Origin: an uncultured Sphingomonas sp.
GTDB lineage: Bacteria > Pseudomonadota > Alphaproteobacteria > Sphingomonadales > Sphingomonadaceae
Direction of reading: 5' to 3'
NCBI RefSeq assembly: GCF_934560975.1
Contig: NZ_CAKTFO010000003.1
Location: 1 to 64,000, forward strand
Length of the DNA stretch: 64,000 bases
Positions 1-7,966 of the stretch are shown one piece after another. How positions within the stretch are numbered: position 1 is the first letter of the stretch; the number at the start of each line of letters is the position of its first letter. The notes below the pieces were generated by a model, which did no database searches, had not been told where the DNA came from, and worked only from the letters and a program-made list of their open reading frames with translations. A program made the translations under genes and the position numbers.

Positions 1-79
1 CTTCCGCTTCATTCCGTCCGTCCCTTCGAAGGGCCGGTTTCTAGTTCCAACTGGATGAATAAACGGGGGTCACGTCAAC

Positions 80-580
80 CGCCAAGCTCCACGCCCGATG
101 CGACGGCAAAGGTCGTCCACTCGGCTTCGTGCTGACGCCGGGTGAGGCGCGCGACGTGCAACGCTTCGGCCTCTTGTTCCGCATGATAACCGGTAAGGTG
201 ACGGCGCTGCTGGCCGATCGCGGCTACGACGCCGACGCGATCCGGACTGAGATCGCCTCGCAAGGCAGCCAGGCGGTGATCCCGGCCAAGCGCGGCCGGA
301 ACCATCCCACCCTGCACGACCGCCGGAAGTATCGTCTGCGCAGCCTCATCGAGCAGCTCTTCAGCAAGCTCAAGAACTGGCGACCGTCGCCACCCGCTAT
401 GACAAAACGCGCACGTCCTACCTCGGCTTCGTCAGTCTCGCCTCAGATCTCCTGTGGCTGCCTTTCATCAGCGGCTTGGATGTGCGGCATCGCCAAGGCA
501 GATGCGTGGGTTCAATCTTCATGCCGCCCCACCAGGCGCAGCTGCCTCACGATCCCGTTGAATGCTGCGGTGATGCCTGA
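80..580 (+). pseudogene. IS5-family transposase remnant, frameshifted
   Basis: This is the C-terminal half of an IS5-type DDE transposase. The frame reads TSTAKLHARCDGKGRPLGFV, then LLADRGYDADAIR and a C-terminal YRLRSLIEQLFSKLKNW, the usual Y-R-E region in which the last catalytic Glu lies. After the codons for KNW near position 381 the family sequence continues in another frame (VATRYDKTRTSYLGFVSLAS, from position 386) and stops at 578-580, so the gene carries a frameshift. The N-terminal DNA-binding part is absent: similarity begins near 80. No terminal inverted repeat was found. It lies 34 bp from the stop of the convergent integrase gene, in keeping with an accumulation of mobile debris inside an integrated element. 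The family call is from remembered motifs, not a search. Confidence 0.8.
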
Positions 581-614
581 GCGCGCCCGATCTGATTCTC
601 CCGGTCTTCCCGGC

Positions 615-2570
615 TCATTTGCTTGCCAGTACCTTGCGACTGACTTCACGAGTGGGGCGCGGCGTGCGTCGGTCCGCAGGAAGAAGCCGGATGGAGGCGG
701 GCTTCATCCGGTCCGTCACCTTGGGGATCTGGTCCACCGCCTCCTTTAATCGAGCCAGTCGCGCGGCCTTTGAGTAACGGCCAGCGGTCTCGCCCGGCGT
801 CGCATGGCCTATAAGGTCGGCGCGATCCTCTAGATACACGTGTTGAAACTTCAATTCCGTCGTGACCATGTGTCGAAATGAGTGGAGCGCTTGCCCGGGC
901 ACGATGAAGTCGAGGCGCTTGGCAATTTTGGTCCACCAGTTTTTGTAGTAGACATCGCCGTAGCCGCGATTTCCCGTCTCGGTTCGCAGCTCAGGAAAGA
1001 GCATCCTCTCTCCGGCTGCACGTAGTGCTTCGACATAGGCGGGCAGCCCGAGCCGGATCAATTCCTCGGCAAACGGCACATCGCGCTTGGAAGCACGGTT
1101 CTTAACGCGTCCGCCGTTTTCATCGGTGATGGTGAAGTACCAGATGTTCCCGCTCTGCCCGATATCGTCCAGCGTCAACTGGCAGATTTCCTCACGACGA
1201 CAGCCTGTGTACCAAGCGATCAGCACGACCCAGTAGCCGGCGTCGTGCCAGATCTCGGTTCCAATCTCCATTCGGCGGGACACCGAACGCGAGCCGATCC
1301 AGATCGGCAGGCGGAACATCTTTCTGCCTTCCTCTTCAGTGTACGCATCGCGCTGCTCACGGGCGTCCCGGTCATCCTCATAGATGAAGTCGCTCCAAGG
1401 TATGTCCTCGGTGCCAGGCACCTGCTTGCTGAACCAGCCGACTAGCTCCTTCAGGAACAGAAAATGGCGGTTGGTGGTCGTGGCACCTAGGCCCAAACTC
1501 GTTCTATCACGCGCGCCGGCTGCGATGTCGTCTTCAGCCTCGCGGCAGATTTCCTCCAACGACATCGCATGATGCCGACTGGATTTATGGTGGCTCTTAG
1601 GAAGCTGGGCGAAATGCTGATTGAGAGTCACGACGTCTTCCCGCGTCAGGAGGCGCAGGGGCTTGGAACCGCAGCTCTTCTCCAGAAGTCGCGCCGCCGC
1701 CTCGAACTGGCTCCGCGTTTTGGAGGTCCACCGCGCCTTCCGCCTGGCGTCGCCGGTGATCTTCGGATTGTCGGTGATGAACCTTGCCGCAGCCTGGGTC
1801 GAAGACATGGAGGCCCATGGCTCTTCAACGGCCGGCATCGTTGCTGTAGCCAGCGCGGGCGGGTTGGGGGAGGGCACATCGGCGACCGGAGGGGGTGCAA
1901 TGGGCACCTGCGACCACATCGACATCGGGTCTCCCAAGCGACGGCGGAACTCCATTGCCGCCGCCAGCTTACCCTCAAGGGCCACCTTCCGCGCTAAGGC
2001 CAGGCTTTCGTCGGTGCGCGGAGCCACAACGCGGTCGAGTTCCTCACCTGCCGAGTCCAACGTCTTTTCGCGCCAGGATGGCCGGTCTGCGAAGAACTCG
2101 GTCAGCGTTTCGCGCTGTTCCTCGGAGAGGCCCGCAAACCGCGCCTCGATATGCTCGCGACTGCCGACGTCGGCCGGTATTCCGTGAACGACAAAGTCGC
2201 GCAGCATCGTCTCATAAATCTCGACCAGCCCCTCGATCAGGTACGTCGCGTTGGCGGGGTCGTCTTGCTGGAAGCACACATGATTGCGGTCCAGTTCGTC
2301 CCGCATCTCCTCCAGCGCCTTGCGGAAGATGTCGGACTTCTGAGCGGTGGTCAGCGAGCGCGTGCGACGATCGTGGCCAAGCTTCATCTTCAGCGTCTCG
2401 CTCTTCGCCGTCATGGCGCAGCCCATGCACCGCGCAATGGACTGATCCCTCGTCTTCAGGCTCAGGCGTATCGTGAAAGGCTTACCATCCGGAAAACGGA
2501 CGGTGCGGCGCCAATAGTAGACGGCACCGCGGCGTTCGACGTTCTGGATTGCGGGCAACGGGCTCTCCAC
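615..2570 (-). CDS. Tyrosine site-specific integrase
   Basis: A 651-residue tyrosine recombinase that would integrate and excise a genomic island. The C-terminal catalytic domain shows the expected residues: Arg458 in TGCRREEICQL, His563 and Arg566 in HSFRH, His589 in IGHA and the nucleophile Tyr599 in GRYS. The N-terminal part (QNVERRGAVYYWRR) is the arm-binding type often seen in large alphaproteobacterial island integrases, and the protein is longer than phage integrases (about 350-450 residues). The start is GTG at 2570, 81 bp from the tRNA-Gln 3' end. Integrase and tRNA are co-oriented, so the element should extend toward position 1 and beyond the window. The catalytic set is intact, so the enzyme could be functional; whether the island is still mobile cannot be seen. 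Confidence 0.9.
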   Translation of the reverse strand: MESPLPAIQNVERRGAVYYWRRTVRFPDGKPFTIRLSLKTRDQSIARCMGCAMTAKSETLKMKLGHDRRTRSLTTAQKSDIFRKALEEMRDELDRNHVCFQQDDPANATYLIEGLVEIYETMLRDFVVHGIPADVGSREHIEARFAGLSEEQRETLTEFFADRPSWREKTLDSAGEELDRVVAPRTDESLALARKVALEGKLAAAMEFRRRLGDPMSMWSQVPIAPPPVADVPSPNPPALATATMPAVEEPWASMSSTQAAARFITDNPKITGDARRKARWTSKTRSQFEAAARLLEKSCGSKPLRLLTREDVVTLNQHFAQLPKSHHKSSRHHAMSLEEICREAEDDIAAGARDRTSLGLGATTTNRHFLFLKELVGWFSKQVPGTEDIPWSDFIYEDDRDAREQRDAYTEEEGRKMFRLPIWIGSRSVSRRMEIGTEIWHDAGYWVVLIAWYTGCRREEICQLTLDDIGQSGNIWYFTITDENGGRVKNRASKRDVPFAEELIRLGLPAYVEALRAAGERMLFPELRTETGNRGYGDVYYKNWWTKIAKRLDFIVPGQALHSFRHMVTTELKFQHVYLEDRADLIGHATPGETAGRYSKAARLARLKEAVDQIPKVTDRMKPASIRLLPADRRTPRPTREVSRKVLASK

Positions 2571-2651
2571 AGGGAGTTGTCACACCCACCGGCCCAATCC
2601 AGTGGGTGGAGCCAGCTTTTTGCCGCTATTACTATCGCTTAGGTGGTGAAT

Positions 2652-2726
2652 TGGCTGGGGCGGCAGGATTCGAACCTGCGAATGCCGGTACCAAAAACCG
2701 GTGCCTTACCACTTGGCGACGCCCCA
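2652..2726 (-). tRNA. tRNA-Gln (anticodon UUG)
   Basis: Read on the minus strand, the acceptor stem TGGGGCG pairs with CGCCCCA. The D arm is GCC AAGTGGTAA GGC. The anticodon stem is CCGGT/ACCGG around loop TTTTGGT, giving anticodon TTG. The T arm is GCAGG TTCGAAT CCTGC. Discriminator G is followed by an encoded CCA (2652-2654). The 3' end points at the integrase start, which marks this tRNA as the probable attachment site of the element. Confidence 0.95.
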
Positions 2727-2768
2727 ATGCCGCGCGGGCTTATAGCGATGCCCGCGCGGGATGGAAGG

Positions 2769-3866
2769 TCAGAAAAGACGTTCGACCCAGCCGTGTGGAT
2801 CGGGGGCGAGGCCGCGCTGGATATCGACCAGCGCATCCTTGAGCCGGCCGGACACGAGGCCGGGGCCGCCATTGCCCACCGTAAAGTCGAACTCCGCGTT
2901 GCGCACCCGGCCGACCGGCGTCACCACGGCGGCGGTGCCGCAGGCGAAGGCCTCGCGCAGGCGGCCGCTTTCCGCGTCCGCGCGCCACTGGTCCATGGCA
3001 TAACGCTCCTCACGCACGGTCATGCCGGCGTCGCGTGCCAGCGTCAGCAGCGAATCGCGGGTGATGCCGGGCAGGATGGTTCCGCCCAGCGGCGGCGTGA
3101 TCAGCGTGCCGTCCTCCATCACGAAGAACATGTTCATGCCGCCCAGTTCCTCGACCCAGCGATGCTCGGCCGCATCCAGGAACACCACCTGGTCGCACCC
3201 TTCGCGGATCGCTTCCGCCTGCGCCACCAGGCTGGCCGCATAATTGCCGCCGCACTTGGCGGTACCGGTGCCGCCCGGCCCGGCCCGGCTGTAATCCTGC
3301 GACACCCACAGGGTCACGGCCGACGCGCCCCCCTTGAAATAGGCGCCCACGGACGATGCGATCACCATGAAGAGGTATTCGGAAGCGGGCTTCACGCCCA
3401 GGAACACCTCCGTCGCGATCATGAATGGGCGGAGATACAAAGCCGCGCCCTCGCCGGAGGGGATCCAGTCGCGGTCGACGGACACCAGTTGGCGGCAGGC
3501 CTCCAGGAACAGGGACTCGGGCAACGGAGCCATCGCCATGCGGCGGGCGGACTCCGCGAAACGGCGGGCATTGGCATCCGCCCGGAACAGGGCCGCGCCG
3601 CCATCCTCCTGCCGGTACGCCTTCAGGCCTTCGAAGATTTCCTGCGCATAATGGAGCACGGCGGTGGCGGGATCGAGCTGGATGGGGCCGCGCGCGTGGA
3701 CCCGAGGCTCATGCCAGCCTTGCCCTTCCTTGTAGCGGATCGTCACCATATAATCGGTGAAGACCTTGCCGAACCCGGGATTGACGAGCAGCGACGCGCG
3801 GTCCGCGGCGGCCATTGGGGCCTCGCTCGGTTCGTTCTTGAACACCAAAGTGCTGTCGCCGCTCAC
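2769..3866 (-). CDS. ilvE: Branched-chain amino acid aminotransferase
   Basis: A PLP-dependent fold-type IV transaminase that interconverts Val, Leu and Ile with their 2-oxo acids. It is the class II (BCAT-2) form: LLVNPGFGKVFTDYMVTIRY at the N-terminus, HYAQEIFEGLKAYR, YLRPF, and the PLP lysine in GTAKCGGNYAAS. Length is 365 residues, normal for the class. The open frame runs further upstream to 3923, but the GTG at 3866 starts the conserved VSGDSTLVF segment and is preceded by GGGAGA about 8 nt away, so I chose it. It is divergent from the MarR gene at 3936 across 69 bp, so the two may share regulation. Downstream it ends 43 bp from tRNA-Gln. Confidence 0.93.
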   Translation of the reverse strand: MSGDSTLVFKNEPSEAPMAAADRASLLVNPGFGKVFTDYMVTIRYKEGQGWHEPRVHARGPIQLDPATAVLHYAQEIFEGLKAYRQEDGGAALFRADANARRFAESARRMAMAPLPESLFLEACRQLVSVDRDWIPSGEGAALYLRPFMIATEVFLGVKPASEYLFMVIASSVGAYFKGGASAVTLWVSQDYSRAGPGGTGTAKCGGNYAASLVAQAEAIREGCDQVVFLDAAEHRWVEELGGMNMFFVMEDGTLITPPLGGTILPGITRDSLLTLARDAGMTVREERYAMDQWRADAESGRLREAFACGTAAVVTPVGRVRNAEFDFTVGNGGPGLVSGRLKDALVDIQRGLAPDPHGWVERLF

Positions 3867-3935
3867 TTTTTTTCTCCCAACGTCTTTTTGCAGCCGGTTG
3901 CAGTGGGGTAGGACGCGTGCCACAAAGGGTCAACA

Positions 3936-4430
3936 ATGGCAGTCTCGTCCGCTTCACCGCTTTTTTTGCGTGAAACCGAAATTCGTCGCGGCGTCGAGCT
4001 GCTCTATTTCGGCTACAGTCACCTTTACCGGCAAACCGACGAATGTCTCGCCCAGCAGGGGCTGGGGCGGGCGCATCATCGTGCGCTGTATTTCATCGCG
4101 CGCACCCCCGACCTCACGATCAGTTCGCTATTGCGGACCTTGGGTATCACCAAGCAGTCGCTCGGCCGGGTGCTGAGCGAGCTGACCGATCGCGGCCTGA
4201 TCGAGGCGCGGATCGGGCGGGAGGATCGCCGCCAGCGCCTGCTGCGCCTGACCGAAACCGGCGCGGCACTGGAAGGCAGGCTGTTCGAGCTGATGCGCCA
4301 GCGACTCGGCCTGGCCTATGGCAAGGCCGGGCAGGAGGCGGTGACCGGGTTCTGGCACGTGCTGGAAGCCTTGATCCCGCAGGAGGAGCGGGGCCGCGTC
4401 GCCGCGCTGACGGAAAGCAAGCTGCCTTAA
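3936..4430 (+). CDS. MarR-family transcriptional regulator
   Basis: A 164-residue winged-helix repressor-type protein. The DNA-binding segment is recognisable: helix LTISSLLRTLGITKQSLGRV followed by LSELTDRGLIEAR, and the wing with the family's D-R-R motif (GREDRRQRLLRLTETG). Flanking helices would form the dimer interface. The start ATG has AAAGGG 6 nt upstream. It is divergent from ilvE, with 69 bp between the starts, so ilvE is a candidate target along with its own gene. No effector can be inferred. MarR membership is firm; the regulated gene is inference. Confidence 0.88.
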   Translation: MAVSSASPLFLRETEIRRGVELLYFGYSHLYRQTDECLAQQGLGRAHHRALYFIARTPDLTISSLLRTLGITKQSLGRVLSELTDRGLIEARIGREDRRQRLLRLTETGAALEGRLFELMRQRLGLAYGKAGQEAVTGFWHVLEALIPQEERGRVAALTESKLP

Positions 4431-4499
4431 CCATCATAGTTCGCAGGCGCGGCGAAATTGCTTGCGTCAACTTTTTGGTAACTTTAGCAGCCTTGCCCT

Positions 4500-5045
4500 A
4501 TGAACATCGAACTGATCCCGGTGGGCAAGGATCCGCCCCACGACCTTAACGTCGTCATCGAGGTGCCGGTCGGCGGGGAGCCGGTCAAATATGAGTTCGA
4601 CAAGGCGTCGGGTGCGCTGTTCGTCGATCGTATCCTGCACACGCCGATGCGCTATCCGGCGAATTATGGCTTCGTGCCGCACACGCTGTCGCCGGATGGC
4701 GATCCGCTTGACGCGCTGGTGATCGCGCGCTCGCCCTTCATTCCCGGCTGCGTCGTGCGCGCCCGCCCGATCGCGGTGCTGAAGCTGGAGGATGAGGCCG
4801 GCGGCGACGAGAAGCTGGTCTGCGTGCCGGTGGACACCACCTTCCCATATTATACCGACGTGGGTGAGCGGCATCACCTGCCGTCGATCGTGCTGGCGCA
4901 GATTGAGCATTTCTTCACCCATTACAAGGATCTCGAAAGCGAGAAGTGGGTGCGGATCGGCAATTGGGGCGATGCGGAAGAAGCCCGCAAGATCGTGCTG
5001 GAGGCCATCGCCGCCGCCGAACGCGCCAAGAGCGGCGGCATCTGA
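4500..5045 (+). CDS. ppa: Inorganic pyrophosphatase
   Basis: A soluble family I pyrophosphatase that hydrolyses PPi to two phosphates and so pulls biosynthetic reactions forward. Length is 181 residues, normal for bacterial PPases. Metal- and substrate-binding motifs are visible: KYEFDK near residue 31, YPANYGFVPHTL, the signature DGDPLDALV, and the C-terminal KDLESEKWVRIGNW. It lies alone, 69 bp after the MarR gene, and is followed by a strong hairpin terminator at 5098-5134, so it is probably monocistronic. Confidence 0.97.
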   Translation: MNIELIPVGKDPPHDLNVVIEVPVGGEPVKYEFDKASGALFVDRILHTPMRYPANYGFVPHTLSPDGDPLDALVIARSPFIPGCVVRARPIAVLKLEDEAGGDEKLVCVPVDTTFPYYTDVGERHHLPSIVLAQIEHFFTHYKDLESEKWVRIGNWGDAEEARKIVLEAIAAAERAKSGGI

Positions 5046-5097
5046 CAAGCCGGATCGCACGCCTGACTTACGGGCAGAGCGGGCGGTAGCATAAGAG

Positions 5098-5134
5098 AAT
5101 GGCGTGATCCCGGACTTCGGGGTCACGCCATTTT
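5098..5134 (+). terminator. Rho-independent terminator after ppa
   Basis: AATGGCGTGATCCC and GGGGTCACGCCATT form a nearly perfect 14-bp stem (one G-T) around a short GACTTC loop, and the stem runs into TTTT. It lies 52 bp after the ppa stop and could also stop transcription from the opposite strand. Confidence 0.85.
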
Positions 5135-5260
5135 CACGTCGCATCGCTGGGGATTGCGGGGGCCGGGCATGTCGCGCACGGACCGGCTCCGGCGAACGGC
5201 CCACCGCGCGACCCCGCAAGGTCGGCGGCGGCGCGCATCATCCCCGCTGCCCCGTCGCGA

Positions 5261-5473
5261 TCAGCGGACGGTAGACGAGCCCGCCTTGCTGGCCTTGCTG
5301 CGGTCCCACATCTTCTTGGCGGTGTAAGCGCCGCCGATCGCCATTCCGACCGGGCCCAGGCGCCGCAGCAGCGCCACCGATGCGGCGCCGATTACGGCAC
5401 CCTTCAGGCCGCTCTCCCGGCGACGGCGTTCCACTTCGCGTCCGATCAGCGCGCCGACGATGTTGCTCAGCAT
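5261..5473 (-). CDS. Small glycine/alanine-rich membrane-associated protein
   Basis: A 70-residue protein starting MLSNIVGALIGREVERRRRE. It alternates basic patches with glycine- and alanine-rich stretches (GAVIGAASVALLRRLGPVGM, AIGGAY) and ends in a polar tail. The glycine-spaced central segment could insert in or lie on a membrane. I recognise no named family. The frame is open well upstream to 5680, but the ATG at 5473 has AAGGA about 9 nt upstream and fits the composition break. It is divergent from the small gene at 5615 with 141 bp between, probably a shared promoter region. Confidence 0.65.
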   Translation of the reverse strand: MLSNIVGALIGREVERRRRESGLKGAVIGAASVALLRRLGPVGMAIGGAYTAKKMWDRSKASKAGSSTVR

Positions 5474-5614
5474 GATCTCATTCCTTTTTGCGTGACGAAT
5501 TCGGCGGAACAGCGCGCGAAACGCCGCGCTTGTTCCGGCCGTTCGCCGCAAGCGGCTTTGCGGCCGTGGGGCTGTAGGGATAGACTGGTCGGCAAACAGA
5601 CAGAGGAGACGGAG

Positions 5615-5824
5615 ATGCGCGAGAAATACAACAAGGACGGCGCCAGGTCCGGAGCGGACAGGGACCGTTCGCGCAAGCATCTGGTCACGGCAGCCAAGGC
5701 GGGCGCGGCGATCGGCATCGGCTCGGCCGCCTTGGTCGCCGCTTTGCTCTATGCCAATCGCGACAAGGATTGGGACAAGCAGGACGACGCCTTTGACCCA
5801 CGCTTCGAACCGGAAGATAGCTGA
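5615..5824 (+). CDS. Small single-pass membrane protein
   Basis: A 69-residue protein with a highly charged N-terminus (MREKYNKDGARSGADRDRSR), one hydrophobic segment at about residues 25-47 (AAKAGAAIGIGSAALVAALL) and an acidic tail. This predicts a single-pass inner-membrane protein. The ATG at 5615 is preceded by GAGGAGACGGAG, an excellent ribosome binding site, so the longer frame from 5492 is rejected. Function is unknown. It is divergent from the equally small gene ending at 5261. Confidence 0.7.
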   Translation: MREKYNKDGARSGADRDRSRKHLVTAAKAGAAIGIGSAALVAALLYANRDKDWDKQDDAFDPRFEPEDS

Positions 5825-5953
5825 TCCGGGCAGCGTTGTTGCGGCGGATAATGTCCCGCCGATGGCGTGTCGCAGGTACGGGCCGGTGCGACCTCGGCAT
5901 GGGCGGCTTCTCGCTCGCCGCCTTTCGGGCCGAACCTTACGTGAAGCGCGCCC

Positions 5954-6097
5954 TCACAGGCGGGTGACGATCTCCGCCACGGCGAGCCAGAATGCTGTCA
6001 GTCCCGCCAGCATGATCGGGAATGCGTAGCGCGGCGTGAAAACCCAGGCCGGACGCGCCTGCGAGGTGTCGGGGCGGGTGTCGGACGGCAGGACCAT
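5954..6097 (-). CDS. Small membrane protein, second of a coupled pair
   Basis: A 47-residue frame starting MVLPSDTRPDTSQARPAW, with a hydrophobic helix at about residues 28-45 (YAFPIMLAGLTAFWLAVAEI) and a short basic end, suggesting one membrane span. Its ATG lies 10 nt after the stop of the upstream small gene, and the sequence TGAAGG at that stop could act as its ribosome binding site, so the two are probably translationally coupled. I recognise no family. Being under 60 codons, it is easily missed by gene callers. A real gene is inferred from the paired hydrophobic architecture and good initiation context. Confidence 0.5.
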   Translation of the reverse strand: MVLPSDTRPDTSQARPAWVFTPRYAFPIMLAGLTAFWLAVAEIVTRL

Positions 6098-6107
6098 GCC
6101 GGGGCCT

Positions 6108-6221
6108 TCACGCGAGATGGAGAGTGGTGAAACCTACGCCCAGCCAGAACAGGCAAAGGCCGGCGGCAGCGGTGGGCATCACCAATTTCTGTCCGATACG
6201 GGAGGCAATCAGAGCGTTCAT
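6108..6221 (-). CDS. Small membrane protein, first of a coupled pair
   Basis: A 37-residue frame beginning MNALIASRIGQKLVMP, with a hydrophobic stretch at about residues 15-36 (TAAAGLCLFWLGVGFTTL). It is predicted to be a single-pass membrane microprotein. The ATG at 6221 follows AGAGGATCGAC, a good ribosome binding site. A Fur-box-like sequence lies 12 bp upstream of the start. It is followed after 10 nt by the second small membrane gene. The pair is downstream of fumC on the same strand with a 100-bp gap. No family is recognised; iron-responsive expression is inference. Confidence 0.5.
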   Translation of the reverse strand: MNALIASRIGQKLVMPTAAAGLCLFWLGVGFTTLHLA

Positions 6222-6232
6222 GTCGATCCTCT

Positions 6233-6247
6233 TGATAATGAGAATGA
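6233..6247 (-). promoter_or_regulatory. Fur-box-like operator
   Basis: TGATAATGAGAATGA (plus strand) contains GATAAT and GAGAAT, adjacent Fur-type hexamers. It lies in an AT-rich stretch that stands out from the GC-rich surroundings, directly upstream of the ribosome binding site of the small-membrane-protein pair. The right half departs from the palindromic consensus, so the call is tentative. Confidence 0.4.
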
Positions 6248-6321
6248 ACTAGACGCCCTGATTGTTCCCCGGAAACGAGCAGTGCTGGTGAGAGTGATCG
6301 AACGGACCGATCAACTTCTGC

Positions 6322-7710
6322 TCAGCGGCCGAGCATCGCCTCCGGCTTCACCACGCGGTCGAACGTCGCCTCGTCCACAAGGCCAAGTTCCAGCCCCGCT
6401 TCCTTCAGCGTCAGGTGCTTCTTGTGGGCATGCTTGGCGATGGCGGCGGCATTGTCATAGCCGATTTCGGGCGCCAGCGCGGTGACGAGCATCAGCGACC
6501 GCTCCATGCCGGCGCGGATCTGGTCGCGATTGGCTTCCATGCCGTCGACACAGCGTTCCGCGAAGCTCTCCATGCCGGTCGCCAGGATGTCGATCGAACG
6601 CAGCAGCGCCGCGCCGATCAGCGGCTTGAACACGTTCAGCTCCATGTGGCCCTGCAGCCCGCCGACCGTTACCGCCATGTGGTTGCCGATCACCTGCGCC
6701 GACACCATGGTCAGCATCTCGCACTGGGTCGGGTTGACCTTGCCTGGCATGATGGACGAGCCGGGCTCGTTTTCCGGCAGCGACAATTCGCCCAAGCCCG
6801 AACGCGGACCGGAGCCGAGCAGGCGGATGTCGTTGGCGATCTTGGTCAGCGCCACCGCCAGCACGTTGAGCGTGCCCGACAGGTGCACGATCGGATCGTT
6901 GGAGGCGAGCGCCTCGAACTTGTTGGGCGCGCTGACGAAGGCGAGGCCGGTGATATCAGCAATCTCCTTGGCGATCGCCTCGCCAAAGCCCTTCGGCGCG
7001 TTGAGGCCGGTGCCGACGGCCGTGCCGCCCTGCGCCAGCAGCAGCATGCCGTGGTTCACCGCCGGCTCGATCCGCAGCTTCGCGCGCTCCAGCTGATGGA
7101 CATAGCCGGAAAATTCATCGCCCAGCGTCAGCGGGGTCGCATCCTGCAAGTGGGTGCGGCCGATCTTGACGATGTCGTCCCAGGCCTTCGCCTTGGTGTC
7201 GAGCGCCCGGGTCAGGCAATCGAGTGCCGGCAGCAGGCGCGACGTCACCGCGCGCGCAGCCGCGATGTGCAGCGCGGTCGGAAAGCTGTCGTTGGACGAT
7301 TGCGAGCGGTTGACGTGATCGTTGGGGTGAACCGGCGACTTGCCGCCCTTGTTGCCGGTCAGGATCTCATTGGCGCGCCCGGCGATCACCTCGTTCGCGT
7401 TCATGTTGGACTGGGTGCCGGAACCGGTCTGCCAGATCACCAGCGGGAACTGATCGTCCAGCTTGCCGTCGACCATCTCGGCCGCCGCCTGCTCGATCGC
7501 GTCGGCGATCTGCGGATCAAGGCCATGGTTGCGGCTGACCCGCGCCGCCGCCTGCTTCACGATAGCGAGGCCGTGGACGATGCCGATCGGCATCCGTTCG
7601 CGCTCCCCGAACGGGAAATTCTCGATCGAGCGTTGCGTCTGCGCACCCCAATAGCTGTCCGCCGGAACCTCGATCGGGCCAAAGCTGTCGGTTTCGGTGC
7701 GCGTGGTCAT
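6322..7710 (-). CDS. fumC: Class II fumarate hydratase
   Basis: Fumarase C reversibly hydrates fumarate to L-malate in the TCA cycle, without an iron-sulfur cluster. The 462-residue protein carries the superfamily signature GSSIMPGKVNPTQCE, the active-site GRTHLQDATPLTLG region, the TGSGTQSNMNANEVIA segment and HPNDHVNRSQSSNDSFPTA split across the substrate pocket. The start MTTRTETDSFGPIEVPAD matches the family's N-terminus and follows GGGGAT; the longer open frame upstream to 8235 overlaps the divergent M20 gene and is rejected. An oxygen- and iron-independent fumarase next to a Fur-like site is biologically consistent. Confidence 0.97.
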   Translation of the reverse strand: MTTRTETDSFGPIEVPADSYWGAQTQRSIENFPFGERERMPIGIVHGLAIVKQAAARVSRNHGLDPQIADAIEQAAAEMVDGKLDDQFPLVIWQTGSGTQSNMNANEVIAGRANEILTGNKGGKSPVHPNDHVNRSQSSNDSFPTALHIAAARAVTSRLLPALDCLTRALDTKAKAWDDIVKIGRTHLQDATPLTLGDEFSGYVHQLERAKLRIEPAVNHGMLLLAQGGTAVGTGLNAPKGFGEAIAKEIADITGLAFVSAPNKFEALASNDPIVHLSGTLNVLAVALTKIANDIRLLGSGPRSGLGELSLPENEPGSSIMPGKVNPTQCEMLTMVSAQVIGNHMAVTVGGLQGHMELNVFKPLIGAALLRSIDILATGMESFAERCVDGMEANRDQIRAGMERSLMLVTALAPEIGYDNAAAIAKHAHKKHLTLKEAGLELGLVDEATFDRVVKPEAMLGR

Positions 7711-7966
7711 ATGTCCAATCCCCAATGCGAGTCGTTTCGGAACGCCCTTAGCAAGCCCTGAGTCGCGGGGGAAAGGCATGTCCGAAGCGGTGAGGGCAAC
7801 GCGAACGCGCCCACTCCAGCCTATCCCCATGCCAACCACCGATCGAAGCCGCATGATAGTACAACTCGTGCCCGAAAGCAAGAACAAAAGCGGAACGGCA
7901 ATCCGGTCCGTGCTGCCATGTTCCCTCCGGCCGCAAAGCCGGATAGGCGTGCGGCAAAGGGAGACA

